This document shows, piece by piece, positions 25,283-33,870 of a DNA stretch of 64,000 bases. The position numbers and the translations under genes were made by a program. Positions within the stretch are counted from its first letter, which is position 1. The number at the start of each line of letters is the position of its first letter. The DNA comes from DAOPZJ01 sp964587625 (lineage in GTDB: Bacteria; Bacillota; Clostridia; Oscillospirales; JAKOTC01), in NCBI GenBank assembly GCA_964587625.1, contig CAZPLU010000008.1:1-64000 (forward strand), written 5' to 3'. The notes beneath the pieces were generated by a model that saw only the letters and a program-made list of their open reading frames with translations, made no database searches and was not told the DNA's origin.

Positions 25283-27136
25283 TTACTTCATCGCCCGTAA
25301 AGCGTTCAATACGGCGAGCAGCGACACGCCCACGTCGGCGAAGACGGCTTCCCAGAGGGTTGCGACGCCGAACGCGCCGAGCAGCAAAAAAACCGCCTTG
25401 ACTCCGAGCGCGAAAATGATGTTTTGCTTGACGATTGAAAGGGTCTTGCGCGAGATTTTAATCGCCTGCGCGAGCTTTTCGGGGTTGTCGTCCATCAATA
25501 CGACGTCGGCGGCCTCGATGGCGGCGTCGGAGCCGAGCGCGCCCATGGCGACGCCGACGTCGGCGCGCTTTAACACCGGCGCGTCGTTGATGCCGTCGCC
25601 GACAAACGCGAGGCGGCCTTTGCGGCTCTTTTCGCCCATCAGCCGTTCGACCTGCGCGACCTTGTCCGCGGGCAATAATTCGGCGTGAACTTCATCCAGC
25701 CCGAGGGTTTCGGCGACCTGCCTGCCGACGGCCTCCCGGTCGCCGGTCAGCATCACGGTCTTGCGGACGCCGAGGGTTTTGAGCGCGGAAATCGCCGCTT
25801 TGGATTGGGGTTTAATCTCATCCGCGATCACAATATGCCCCATATAATCGCTGCCGTCGGCGACATGGATCGTCGTGCCCCGGACGTCGCAGGGTTTCCA
25901 TTGTACGCCGACTTGCTCCATCAACGCGCAATTTCCGGCATAGACGGTTCTGCCGTCCAAGGCGGCCTTGATTCCGCGTCCGGCAAATTCTTCAACGCCG
26001 GTGACGCGGTTTTTGTCAATGTTAAGCGCCTTCCGGAGGGTGCTTGCATACGCGTTTCTGAGCGACAGCGAAATCGGATGATCGGAATAGCTCTCGGCCA
26101 TGGCCGCGATATCGAGCAATTGTGCCTCGGAGATGCTTTCGGGATGGACGGCCTGCACGGAAAACGCGCCCTTGGTCAGCGTGCCGGTTTTGTCAAAGAC
26201 AACGGTTTCGACTTTCGACAGCGCCTCTAAATAATTTGAGCCCTTGACCAAAATTCCTTTTTTGGAAGCGCCGCCGATGCCGCCGAAGAACGACAGCGGC
26301 ACCGAGATGACCAACGCACAGGGGCAGGAGATCACAAGGAAGATCAATGCGCGGCGCACCCAGTTAATCCAGTCCCCGGTAATCAGAGAGGGGACGACTG
26401 CAAGCAGCAGCGCTGCGATAACGACGATCGGCGTATAAACCCTGGAAAAACGGGTGATGAATTTTTCGCTCTTGGTCTTGCCGCTCTCGGCGTTTTGGAC
26501 GAGGTTTAAGATTTTCGCGACCGCCGACTCGCCGTATGAAGCGGTTGTGCGAATATGCAAAAGCCCCGATAAGTTGACGCATCCGGCAAAAACGCCGTCG
26601 CCTTTCCGCACGTCGCGCGGCAAACTCTCGCCGGTCAGCGCCGCGGTATTGAGGGATGAAAACCCCTCGGTGACAACACCGTCGAGCGGGATTTTTTCTC
26701 CGGGCTTGACCACGACCTCCGCGCCGACCCCGACCGTGTCGGGCGTCACCTGTTTCAATTCGCCGTCCCGTTCGACATTGGCGTATTCGGGGTGGACGTC
26801 CATGAGTTCGCCGATGGACGCGCGGCTTTTATCGACGGCGAGGTCTTGAAAGAATTCGCCGATCTGGCTGAACAGCATCACGGCCGCCGCCTCGGGATAT
26901 TCGCCGATGGCAAGCGCCCCTGAGGTGGCGACGGTCATGAGAAAATTTTCATCGAAAATTTCACCGCGAAAAATATTTTTAACCGCTTTCCAAATGACGT
27001 CGCCGCCGGTGATCAGATAGGCGGCAACACACAAAAACAATTCCAACGGATCGGAGACGGGGAAAATAAACGCGGCGCCCAATAAGATGGCGCCGATCAA
27101 AATGCGCGTTAAAATGGATTTTGGTTCTCTTTGCAT
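25283..27136 (-). CDS. cadA: heavy-metal exporting P-type ATPase (Cd/Zn/Co type)
   Basis: This 617-residue P1B-ATPase has the phosphorylation motif DKTGTLT, the membrane metal site CPCALVIS, the HP motif in SDHPISL and the hinge GDGINDAP. CPC with the CadA/ZntA-like context predicts export of Cd, Zn, Pb or Co. There is no N-terminal heavy-metal-binding domain, so it is a short version. Five bases separate it from the upstream ArsR-type repressor, and both follow a double operator (27529-27578). It is expected to be induced by excess divalent metal. Confidence 0.9.
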   Translation of the reverse strand: MQREPKSILTRILIGAILLGAAFIFPVSDPLELFLCVAAYLITGGDVIWKAVKNIFRGEIFDENFLMTVATSGALAIGEYPEAAAVMLFSQIGEFFQDLAVDKSRASIGELMDVHPEYANVERDGELKQVTPDTVGVGAEVVVKPGEKIPLDGVVTEGFSSLNTAALTGESLPRDVRKGDGVFAGCVNLSGLLHIRTTASYGESAVAKILNLVQNAESGKTKSEKFITRFSRVYTPIVVIAALLLAVVPSLITGDWINWVRRALIFLVISCPCALVISVPLSFFGGIGGASKKGILVKGSNYLEALSKVETVVFDKTGTLTKGAFSVQAVHPESISEAQLLDIAAMAESYSDHPISLSLRNAYASTLRKALNIDKNRVTGVEEFAGRGIKAALDGRTVYAGNCALMEQVGVQWKPCDVRGTTIHVADGSDYMGHIVIADEIKPQSKAAISALKTLGVRKTVMLTGDREAVGRQVAETLGLDEVHAELLPADKVAQVERLMGEKSRKGRLAFVGDGINDAPVLKRADVGVAMGALGSDAAIEAADVVLMDDNPEKLAQAIKISRKTLSIVKQNIIFALGVKAVFLLLGAFGVATLWEAVFADVGVSLLAVLNALRAMK

Positions 27137-27141
27137 GGTTT

Positions 27142-27504
27142 TTATACCCCTTCATCGATGTGTTCGAGCCCGGTTTCGGTGATCATCTTCACATGGTCGT
27201 CGGCAAGGGAATAATAGACCTCTCTTCCGTCCCTGCGGAAGCGGACAAGATTGGCTTTTCGCAACAAGGCCAATTGGTGCGAAACCGCCGATTTGCTCAT
27301 GCTGAGGATGTTGGCGATATCGCAGACGCAAAGCTCGTTCAGGTCGAGCGCCCATAAAATTTTTATGCGGGTGACGTCGCCGAAAACCTTGAAAAAACCC
27401 GCAAGGCGGTTCAATTTTTCCGCGCCGGGCATCTGCCCGCTGACCTTGGACACGATGTCGCCATGGACGGCGTTGCAGTCGCAGAGGAATTCGTTTTTGG
27501 ACAT
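27142..27504 (-). CDS. cadC: ArsR/SmtB-family metal-sensing repressor, CadC type
   Basis: This 120-residue winged-helix protein has the metal-box ELCVCD in the DNA-recognition region and an extra Cys pair near the N-terminus (FLCDCN). Together these form the four-Cys site known from CadC. The C-terminal helix holds DDHVKMITETGLEH, which matches the second zinc site of SmtB-like proteins. Binding of Cd, Pb or Zn should release it from the operator. It is the first gene of a two-gene unit with the P-type ATPase, so it represses its own operon. Confidence 0.9.
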   Translation of the reverse strand: MSKNEFLCDCNAVHGDIVSKVSGQMPGAEKLNRLAGFFKVFGDVTRIKILWALDLNELCVCDIANILSMSKSAVSHQLALLRKANLVRFRRDGREVYYSLADDHVKMITETGLEHIDEGV

Positions 27505-27528
27505 ATCGAACCTTCCTTTCCGTCTTAA

Positions 27529-27578
27529 TTGAATAAGTGCTCAACTGTAAAGTGGTATATGGTTGACTAAGTATTCAA
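27529..27578 (-). promoter_or_regulatory. two copies of a 16-bp imperfect palindrome, CadC operator
   Basis: TTGAATAAGTGCTCAA (27529-27544) and TTGACTAAGTATTCAA (27563-27578) match each other at 13 of 16 positions and fit the TGAATA-n-TATTCA-like consensus of ArsR/SmtB sites. Their starts are 34 bp apart, about three helical turns, so both can be bound on one face of the DNA. Confidence 0.8.
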
Positions 27579-27684
27579 CCATTGTTATTGTAGTTCAACA
27601 GCCGCTTCATTGTCAAGATATTTCAAATGCTCAATTTACGTTACAACGTTCACTTTTGCGTTTGCTTAAAGAAGTTGAATCGAT

Positions 27685-28314
27685 TTAAGTGTTTTTCATA
27701 ATGATGCTCTCGATTAAGTCGGCGGCGTTTTCGCAGGCGTCCACGCTGCTTTCGAGGGAGTCGAAAATCATCATCCAAACCAGCCGCTCATCCGGTGCGG
27801 CGGGCTCTGTGAACAATCTGCGCAACGATTCCGCGTGCAGTTTATCGCCCTTGTTTTCGAGGGTGTTGATCTCGATGATCAAATCGTGGATGGTCTTGGA
27901 TTTTTTGAAGTTGGGGAATTCTTTGATCAACTGGCAAAACATCGTGCAGCTGCGGGCGATGAGTTGTGAAAATTCGATGGCTTCGGGGCGCAGGGCGGTG
28001 ACGTTGAACATATAGATGCGGCGCATGACGTCCTCGACCGTGTCGACGATGTTGTCCAGCTGCTGCGACAGGGTGGCGATGTCCTCACGCTCGATCGGCG
28101 TGATGAATTCGTGCGCCAGGTTCTTGATCAGCTCGTGCTTTTTCATGTCGGCGGCATTTTCGAGTTTATGCATGTTCTCGGTGTGTTCGGGAATTTGGGA
28201 CACCTCAAACTCCGACAGAGCCCGGTGGAGATAGGACGCGCAATCGTCGGCGATTTTGGCGACCTCATAAAAACACTCGAAGTAGTTAAACCCCTTCTTT
28301 TTCGATTTTCTCAT
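27685..28314 (-). CDS. DUF47 / PhoU-like protein partnered with PiT transporter
   Basis: This 209-residue all-helical protein belongs to the DUF47 family. It has acidic EAD and EDV repeats (ENAADMKKHEL, DNIVDTVEDVMRR, NTLENKGDKLHAES) that in PhoU-like folds bind clustered metal ions. Genes of this family are regularly found beside PiT phosphate transporters, as here, with the transporter gene 18 bp upstream on the same strand. It probably modulates phosphate uptake by contact with the transporter. Confidence 0.9.
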   Translation of the reverse strand: MRKSKKKGFNYFECFYEVAKIADDCASYLHRALSEFEVSQIPEHTENMHKLENAADMKKHELIKNLAHEFITPIEREDIATLSQQLDNIVDTVEDVMRRIYMFNVTALRPEAIEFSQLIARSCTMFCQLIKEFPNFKKSKTIHDLIIEINTLENKGDKLHAESLRRLFTEPAAPDERLVWMMIFDSLESSVDACENAADLIESIIMKNT

Positions 28315-28332
28315 ATAAAATCTTCCTTTCGT

Positions 28333-29385
28333 TTAAAAAATAAACATGAACAATTTAGCGATTAAAAATCCCAACAACCCGCAGCCCGGGAAGGTCAAGA
28401 CCCAGGCGAGCGACATCTCCTTGACGATTCTCCAGTTGACAGCCGAAAGCCGCCGGGAAGCCCCGACGCCCATGATCGCCGTCGTTTTGGTGTGCGTGGT
28501 GCTGACGGGAATACCGGTCAAAGAGGAAAGCAACAGACAGCCCGCCGCGCCTAAGTCGGCGGCGAAGCCCTGATAGGTATCCAAACGCACCATATCCAAC
28601 CCGACCGATTTGATGATTTTATATCCGCCGATCGAAGTGCCTAACGCCATGACGATTGAGCATAAGATCATCAGCCAGGGTTGGATCGAAAATTCCGTTA
28701 CGTCGGTCTGCCCGTTGACCAAAAAGATGCCGAGCAAAAACACGCTCATAAATTTTTGCCCGTCCTGCGCGCCGTGCATAAAAGCCATTGCGGCTCCGCC
28801 GGCCACCTGCGCCTTGCCGAATATCCGGTTCATCCTGCGCCGGTCCGTCCGGGCAAAGAGCAGTTCAATCAGCCGGGCGATAAAAAAGCCCGAGAAAAAC
28901 CCGAGCACGGTGGAGAGCAGCAATCCGATTAAAACTTTGACCCATTCGGAAAAGTTGATGCCGGACAAGCTGCTTTGCAATGCGATGGCGGCGCCGGAGA
29001 GACCCGCGATTAGCGCGTGGCTCTCGCTGGTCGGAATGCCAAACCACCAAGCCGCCGTCGCCCACAAGACGATGGCGAACAGCGCCGCGCACAGGGCGAT
29101 GGTCGCGTCCGAGGCGTCGCCGCGGAAATCGACCATGTTGTAGATCGTCATGGCGACTTTGGAGTTGATCCGCGTCATCACCAGCACGCCGAGGAAGTTG
29201 AACACGGCGGCCATCAGGATCGCGGCGGGCGCTTTGATTGAGCGGGTGGAGACGCAGGTGGCGATCGCGTTCGGCGCGTCGGTCCAGCCGTTGACCAAAA
29301 TGACGCCCAGCGTCAGTATGACGGTGATGAGCAGCAGCGGGTTGGAGAGTGCCTGTGAAATGAATTCGGAAAATGAAATGGTCAT
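28333..29385 (-). CDS. inorganic phosphate transporter, PiT family
   Basis: This 350-residue membrane protein shows the two inverted PiT signatures, GWTDAPNAIATCVSTR near residue 32 and the later GIPVSTTHTKTTAIMGVGAS, with about ten membrane segments. PiT proteins carry metal-phosphate or phosphate with protons or sodium. It leads a two-gene unit with the DUF47 partner. Its promoter lies at 29418-29446. Confidence 0.92.
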   Translation of the reverse strand: MTISFSEFISQALSNPLLLITVILTLGVILVNGWTDAPNAIATCVSTRSIKAPAAILMAAVFNFLGVLVMTRINSKVAMTIYNMVDFRGDASDATIALCAALFAIVLWATAAWWFGIPTSESHALIAGLSGAAIALQSSLSGINFSEWVKVLIGLLLSTVLGFFSGFFIARLIELLFARTDRRRMNRIFGKAQVAGGAAMAFMHGAQDGQKFMSVFLLGIFLVNGQTDVTEFSIQPWLMILCSIVMALGTSIGGYKIIKSVGLDMVRLDTYQGFAADLGAAGCLLLSSLTGIPVSTTHTKTTAIMGVGASRRLSAVNWRIVKEMSLAWVLTFPGCGLLGFLIAKLFMFIF

Positions 29386-29417
29386 ATGAAACCTTTCAAA
29401 AAAGTTTTACAAGAAAT

Positions 29418-29446
29418 ATTATACTACAGTTACCGCCTTTTGTATA
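29418..29446 (-). promoter_or_regulatory. promoter of the PiT-DUF47 unit
   Basis: On the minus strand TATACA (complement of 29441-29446), 17 bp and TATAAT (complement of 29418-29423) lie about 35 bp before the PiT start. The -35 box is weak, so activation may be needed. Confidence 0.5.
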
Positions 29447-29608
29447 TTGTAAAAAGAGACAAAATTCGAATTTTATCACAAATAAAAATCGGAAGATCCG
29501 GCAGACGCGGGACAAAAAACCGTTGTTTTGTATACAATAAAATGAACGGGGTATGAAAAAATAAGGGAACCAACGATATCGGCATCCCTGATTCCTGAAA
29601 TTCACCTA

Positions 29609-29637
29609 TTGAATTATAATGCAAAATGGTATATGAT
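29609..29637 (+). promoter_or_regulatory. promoter of the pyrophosphatase gene
   Basis: TTGAAT (29609-29614), 17 bp and TATGAT (29632-29637) precede the ribosome site GGAGGG at 29657-29662. Confidence 0.6.
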
Positions 29638-29669
29638 AAGTTTCGACAAATTTCGCGGAGGGATTGTTC

Positions 29670-31775
29670 ATGGAAAAGATTTCACTTTATTCGGCCATAC
29701 TGATAGCGATCGTGGCGTTCGCGTACGCCATGTGGCTCTACCTCTGGGTAAAGCGCCAGCCGTCAGAAAACAAGATCATCGCAAAAAACGGCGATTTGAT
29801 CAGAAAAGGTGCGAGAACCTTTTTGCGCAAGGAATACAGAGTTCTCGCAAAATTCGCGGCCATCGTCGGCTTATTGATTTTGGTGTTTTTGCCCGCTCCC
29901 ATCTGGAAGGGAGATTACATAGAAAACATCGTAATGACCGTCGCATATTTTATGGGCACAGTGTTTTCCGCCATCGCCGGGAAAATCGGCATTGAAGTCG
30001 CAACCATCGCCAACGTAAAATCCGCCGAAGCGGCGAAAACAGGCATCAAGAGGTCGTTTATGGCGGGCTTCCGCGGCGGCGCCGTCATGGGTATGGCCGT
30101 CGTGGGCTCAAGCTTGCTCGGCGTCACGCTGGTGTATCTGATCACAAAAGACCCGACCGTCGTGCTCGGCTTCAGCTTCGGCGCAAGCTCACTGGCGTTG
30201 TTTGCAAAGGCCGGCGGCGGCATCTTCACCAAAACCGCCGATATCAGCGCCGACCTCGTCGGCAAAGTCGAACTCGGCATTCCCGAGGACGACCCGCGCA
30301 ACCCCGCCGTCATCGCGGACAATGTGGGTGATAATGTGGGTGACGTCGCCGGCATGGGCGCGGATCTCTTTGACTCCAACGTCGCTTCGATGGCCGCCGC
30401 GCTGGTTCTCGCCACCGCGCTTGACAGCGCCATCGGCGGCACGATCAACGTGGATATGGTGTTTTGTTTTGCGGCGCTCGGCTTGTTTGCCTCGATCATC
30501 GGCGTCATGACCGCCCGTATCGGCAAAAAGGGCAACCCGACAAGGGCGCTCAATTCCAGCACCTATGTCACCACCGGCATCTTTACGCTCCTGTCAGCCG
30601 GAGCGACCGCGCTCTTCGGATTCAACTGGCGCATCTGGGGCGCCTGCGTGGTCGGCCTGCTCGTCGGCGTCATCATCGGCATCACGACCGACTATTTCAC
30701 CGACGACAGCAAAAAACCGGTGCGCCTCGTCGCCAAGGCGAGCAGCTCGGGCCCCGCATTCACCATCTTATCGGGTATTTCATACGGATTGCTCAGCGTG
30801 CTTCCGGCGATGGTCGGCATCGGGTTTTCGGCGCTGGTCGCCTATAAACTCTGTGAGCCGATCGATCCCGCGCACGGATTTGAATATGCGTTGTTCGGCA
30901 TCGCCATGGCGGCCGTCGGAATGCTCTCCATCGTCGGGATGATCGTCAGCAACGACGCCTACGGCCCGATCGTCGACAACGCGCGCGGACTCGCCGAAAT
31001 GGGCGAACTCGGCGATGACGTCCTTCAAATCACCGATGAGCTCGACTCCGCCGGAAACACCGTAAAAGCCGTCACCAAGGGTTTCGCGATCTCGGCCGCG
31101 GGTCTGACCGTCATCGCATTGCTCGGCGCATTTATGAGTGAGGTCAATACCGCCGCCGTCGAACACGGAATCGTGGAAAAGGGCGTCCGGTTTCTCGCCG
31201 GTTTCGATGTCATGGACCCGCTTGTCTTCTTCGGCCTGCTCGTCGGCGCCGCGATTCCCGCCGTTTTTTCTGCCATGCTGATGCTCGGCGTCGACCGCAA
31301 CGCGCAGCGCATGGTCTCGGAGATCCACAGACAGTTCCGGGACATCAAAGGGTTGAAAGAGGGCAAGCCGGGCGTCGAACCCGAATATGACAAGTGCATT
31401 TCGATCGCCACAAACGGCGCGCTCAAAGAATTGATCCCGGCCGGTCTGATGGCCATCATCGCAACGCTGACCGTCGGTTTTATCGGCGGCGTCACGGCCA
31501 TCGGCGGTTTCCTGTGCGGCAACATCATCAGCGGTTTGCTGTTGGCGTTGTTCATGAGCAACGCGGGCGGCCTTTGGGATAACTCCAAAAAGTATGTCGA
31601 ATCCGGCAATGAGGGCGGCAAGGGCTCCGATGCCCACAGAGCGGCTGTCGTCGGCGACACCGTGGGCGATCCGTTCAAGGACACCGCGGGTCCGTCGATC
31701 AACACGCAGATCACCGTGGTATCGCTCGTCTCTTCGCTGATGTCGGTTCTGTTCCTGCAGTTCTCCATTTTCTGA
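29670..31775 (+). CDS. hppA: membrane-bound cation-translocating pyrophosphatase
   Basis: Translation is taken from ATG 29670, 7 bp after GGAGGG, giving 701 residues and about 16 membrane segments. Substrate motifs DNVGDNVGDVAGMGADLFDS and the later DTVGDPFKDTAGPS are intact. At the residue that separates K+-dependent from K+-independent enzymes this protein has Lys (GNTVKAVTKGF) where dependent ones have Ala, so a K+-independent proton pump is predicted. It uses PPi made by biosynthesis to build an ion gradient, which fits an energy-limited anaerobe with a Wood-Ljungdahl pathway. Confidence 0.92.
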   Translation: MEKISLYSAILIAIVAFAYAMWLYLWVKRQPSENKIIAKNGDLIRKGARTFLRKEYRVLAKFAAIVGLLILVFLPAPIWKGDYIENIVMTVAYFMGTVFSAIAGKIGIEVATIANVKSAEAAKTGIKRSFMAGFRGGAVMGMAVVGSSLLGVTLVYLITKDPTVVLGFSFGASSLALFAKAGGGIFTKTADISADLVGKVELGIPEDDPRNPAVIADNVGDNVGDVAGMGADLFDSNVASMAAALVLATALDSAIGGTINVDMVFCFAALGLFASIIGVMTARIGKKGNPTRALNSSTYVTTGIFTLLSAGATALFGFNWRIWGACVVGLLVGVIIGITTDYFTDDSKKPVRLVAKASSSGPAFTILSGISYGLLSVLPAMVGIGFSALVAYKLCEPIDPAHGFEYALFGIAMAAVGMLSIVGMIVSNDAYGPIVDNARGLAEMGELGDDVLQITDELDSAGNTVKAVTKGFAISAAGLTVIALLGAFMSEVNTAAVEHGIVEKGVRFLAGFDVMDPLVFFGLLVGAAIPAVFSAMLMLGVDRNAQRMVSEIHRQFRDIKGLKEGKPGVEPEYDKCISIATNGALKELIPAGLMAIIATLTVGFIGGVTAIGGFLCGNIISGLLLALFMSNAGGLWDNSKKYVESGNEGGKGSDAHRAAVVGDTVGDPFKDTAGPSINTQITVVSLVSSLMSVLFLQFSIF

Positions 31776-31795
31776 TAAACAAGATATAAAATAAC

Positions 31796-31840
31796 AAAAC
31801 AGAGGTTTTGCCGACATAGAGCAAAATCTCTGTTTTTGTT
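31796..31840 (+). terminator. rho-independent terminator of the pyrophosphatase gene
   Basis: AACAGAG-TTTTGC and GCAAAA-CTCTGTT form a long stem with one mismatch and a 9-nt loop, followed by TTTGTT. Confidence 0.75.
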
Positions 31841-31887
31841 GGTTCGGCGATTTCCGCCGACCGGAGTTTTAGGGCCGTTTTCGGCGG

Positions 31888-31915
31888 TTGAAACCCGTAA
31901 AATCTGTGATATAAT
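31888..31915 (+). promoter_or_regulatory. promoter of the cysteine synthase gene
   Basis: TTGAAA (31888-31893), 16 bp and TATAAT (31910-31915) lie about 85 bp before the GTG start at 32001. Confidence 0.6.
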
Positions 31916-32000
31916 AAAAATAAGCGCAAGATTTCTCTTACAGCGGCGTCCGCATTTCCGTAATTCCCGCCTTCAAAAACACATAACGGAGGTCTTTCCC

Positions 32001-32933
32001 GTGCCAAACATTTATCAATCCATCGATCAACTGATCGGGAAAACCCCGCTGCTCGAGCTCGGCGGGTATGAAAAAGCCCATGGGCTTCACGCGAAGCTGA
32101 TCGTGAAACTCGAATATTTCAACTCGGCGGGCAGCGTCAAGGACCGCATCGCCAAGGCCATGATCGACGACGCCGAGGAACGGGGCGTTTTGAAAATGGA
32201 CACGGTCATCATCGAGCCGACCAGCGGCAACACAGGCATCGGACTTGCCGCGGTCGCGGCGGCGAGGGGATACCGCCTGATTCTGACGATGCCAGAGACC
32301 ATGTCGGTCGAACGCAGGAATCTGATCACGGCCTACGGCGCGGAGATCGTGCTGACCGAGGGCGCGAAGGGCATGAAAGGCGCGATCGAGAAGGCGGACG
32401 AACTGGCCGGGGAGATCAAGGACAGCTTCATCCCCGGGCAATTCGACAACCCCGCGAATCCGGCGGTTCACCGCGCGACCACCGGCCCCGAGATCTGGGA
32501 GGATACCGGCGGCGGAATCGACATCTTTGTCGCGGGCGTCGGGACCGGCGGCACGATCACCGGCGCCGGCGAATACTTGAAATCCAAGAAGCCGTCGGTC
32601 AAAATCGTCGCGGTCGAGCCCGCCGCTTCTCCGGTGCTCTCGGCGGGCGCCGCGGGCTCGCATAAAATCCAAGGGCTCGGCGCGGGCTTTATCCCGGCGG
32701 TACTGAACACCAAGATCTACGACGAGATCGTCACGGTCGAAAACGACGACGCGTTCGCAACCGGAAAGGAAGTCGGCAAAACCGACGGCGTGCTGGTCGG
32801 CATCTCGTCGGGCGCCGCCATTTGGGCTGCGGCGGAACTCGCCAAGAGACCGGAAAACAAAGGCAAGGTCATCGTGGCGCTGCTGCCCGACACGGGCGAG
32901 CGGTATTTATCGACACCGTTGTTCGCGGAGTAG
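32001..32933 (+). CDS. cysK: cysteine synthase (O-acetylserine sulfhydrylase)
   Basis: The GTG at 32001 lies 7 bp after ACGGAGGT and gives a 310-residue protein of normal CysK length. The PLP lysine is in NSAGSVKDR, with the substrate loop PTSGNTGIG and the phosphate cup GTGGTITGAG. It makes cysteine from O-acetylserine and sulfide in the cytoplasm. It stands alone with its own promoter. Cysteine then feeds the Fe-S assembly genes encoded 2-3 kb downstream. Confidence 0.93.
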   Translation: MPNIYQSIDQLIGKTPLLELGGYEKAHGLHAKLIVKLEYFNSAGSVKDRIAKAMIDDAEERGVLKMDTVIIEPTSGNTGIGLAAVAAARGYRLILTMPETMSVERRNLITAYGAEIVLTEGAKGMKGAIEKADELAGEIKDSFIPGQFDNPANPAVHRATTGPEIWEDTGGGIDIFVAGVGTGGTITGAGEYLKSKKPSVKIVAVEPAASPVLSAGAAGSHKIQGLGAGFIPAVLNTKIYDEIVTVENDDAFATGKEVGKTDGVLVGISSGAAIWAAAELAKRPENKGKVIVALLPDTGERYLSTPLFAE

Positions 32934-33009
32934 GCATTCATGGTGTAGGGAACGGTGAGGCATAATCGCAATAAATTCAATGTGTTGGTTTGAATATTTA
33001 ATTTAATAC

Positions 33010-33029
33010 GGAACGGTCAAGACCGTTCC
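33010..33029. repeat. dispersed hairpin repeat (GGAACGGTC AA GACCGTTCC)
   Basis: A perfect 9-bp stem with a 2-nt loop is flanked by CCCACAC. A close relative, GGAAAGGTC AA GACCTTTCC followed by CTACGG, lies at 52450-52469. Half-copies reading TAGGGAACGGT occur at about 32945 and GACCGTTCCCTACC at about 52344. Confidence 0.7.
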
Positions 33030-33060
33030 CCACACAAATTGATTGATATATTGAAATACA

Positions 33061-33089
33061 TTTACAGATTTTAAAAAACCGTGTAAAAT
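33061..33089 (+). promoter_or_regulatory. promoter of the HD-domain gene
   Basis: TTTACA (33061-33066), 17 bp and TAAAAT (33084-33089) stand about 60 bp upstream of the ATG at 33152. Confidence 0.6.
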
Positions 33090-33151
33090 ATGGCATGGAC
33101 GGGGAACCGCCCGCGGCTTTTTTATAAAAACCGGGAACGGGGGATTTTTAG

Positions 33152-33715
33152 ATGGCTTATAACAGACAGCGGGCGTGGGAGCTGCTCACGAAATATAATC
33201 AAGGCGAATTCCATCTGTTGCACGCGCGTATTTTGGAAGATGTGATGCGGTGGTTCGCCGAAGAACTCGGTTACGGAGCCGAAAAGGAGTTTTGGGCCGT
33301 CGTCGGGCTGCTGCACGACCTCGATTTCGAGCGGTTCCCCGAACAGCACTGCGTCAAGGGGCGGGAGCTGATGCGCGAAAACGGGATCGACGAGCGCACA
33401 ATCCGCGCGTGCGCCAGCCACGGGTACGGGCAGTGCGCGGATGCGGACATCCGGCCCGAGCACGAGATGGAAAAGGTGCTGTTCGCGGTCGACGAGTTGA
33501 CCGGGCTGATCGGCGCGGCGGCGGTCATGCGGCCGTCGAAGAGCGTCGCCGACCTCGAGGTCTCGTCGGTGAAAAAGAAATTTAAGGACAAAAAATTCGC
33601 GGCGGGCTGCTCGCGTGAGGTGATTGAACAGGGCGCGGCGATGCTCGGATGGGAATTGGACGATTTGATCGGGAAGACGATTTTGGCCATGCGCGCGAGC
33701 GACGCGGTGAATTGA
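33152..33715 (+). CDS. HD-domain protein, putative phosphohydrolase
   Basis: This 187-residue protein has a single HD fold with the metal-binding His-Asp in LLHDLDFERFPEQH (about residues 52-65), an upstream His in HLLHARI and a downstream Asp in FAVDELTG. The pattern is that of small stand-alone HD hydrolases often seen in anaerobes. The start follows ACGGGGGA. The substrate is unknown; nucleotides are the usual ones for the family. It is a single-gene unit. Confidence 0.8.
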   Translation: MAYNRQRAWELLTKYNQGEFHLLHARILEDVMRWFAEELGYGAEKEFWAVVGLLHDLDFERFPEQHCVKGRELMRENGIDERTIRACASHGYGQCADADIRPEHEMEKVLFAVDELTGLIGAAAVMRPSKSVADLEVSSVKKKFKDKKFAAGCSREVIEQGAAMLGWELDDLIGKTILAMRASDAVN

Positions 33716-33764
33716 CGTAAAAAAGTAAGAAGGGGCCGTCGTGAATACTTCCCCTTAAGTCCGA

Positions 33765-33853
33765 GATCCTTCGACTTCGCGCGCCGGCAGGACGCGCTCC
33801 GCTCAGGATGACAAATGTACTACCAATTTCCATTTTCTATTTTCCAATTTCTT
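33765..33853. repeat. intergenic low-complexity and GATCCTTCG...CTCAGGATGACA repeat
   Basis: GATCCTTCGACTTCGC, an interrupting GC segment and GCTCAGGATGACA (33765-33813) form a long imperfect dyad of a type that recurs at 52393-52419. It is followed by a TTTCCATTTTC-type pyrimidine tract (33825-33853) that also recurs around 52540-52570. Confidence 0.6.
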
Positions 33854-33870
33854 TTTAAGGAGCCGATACG

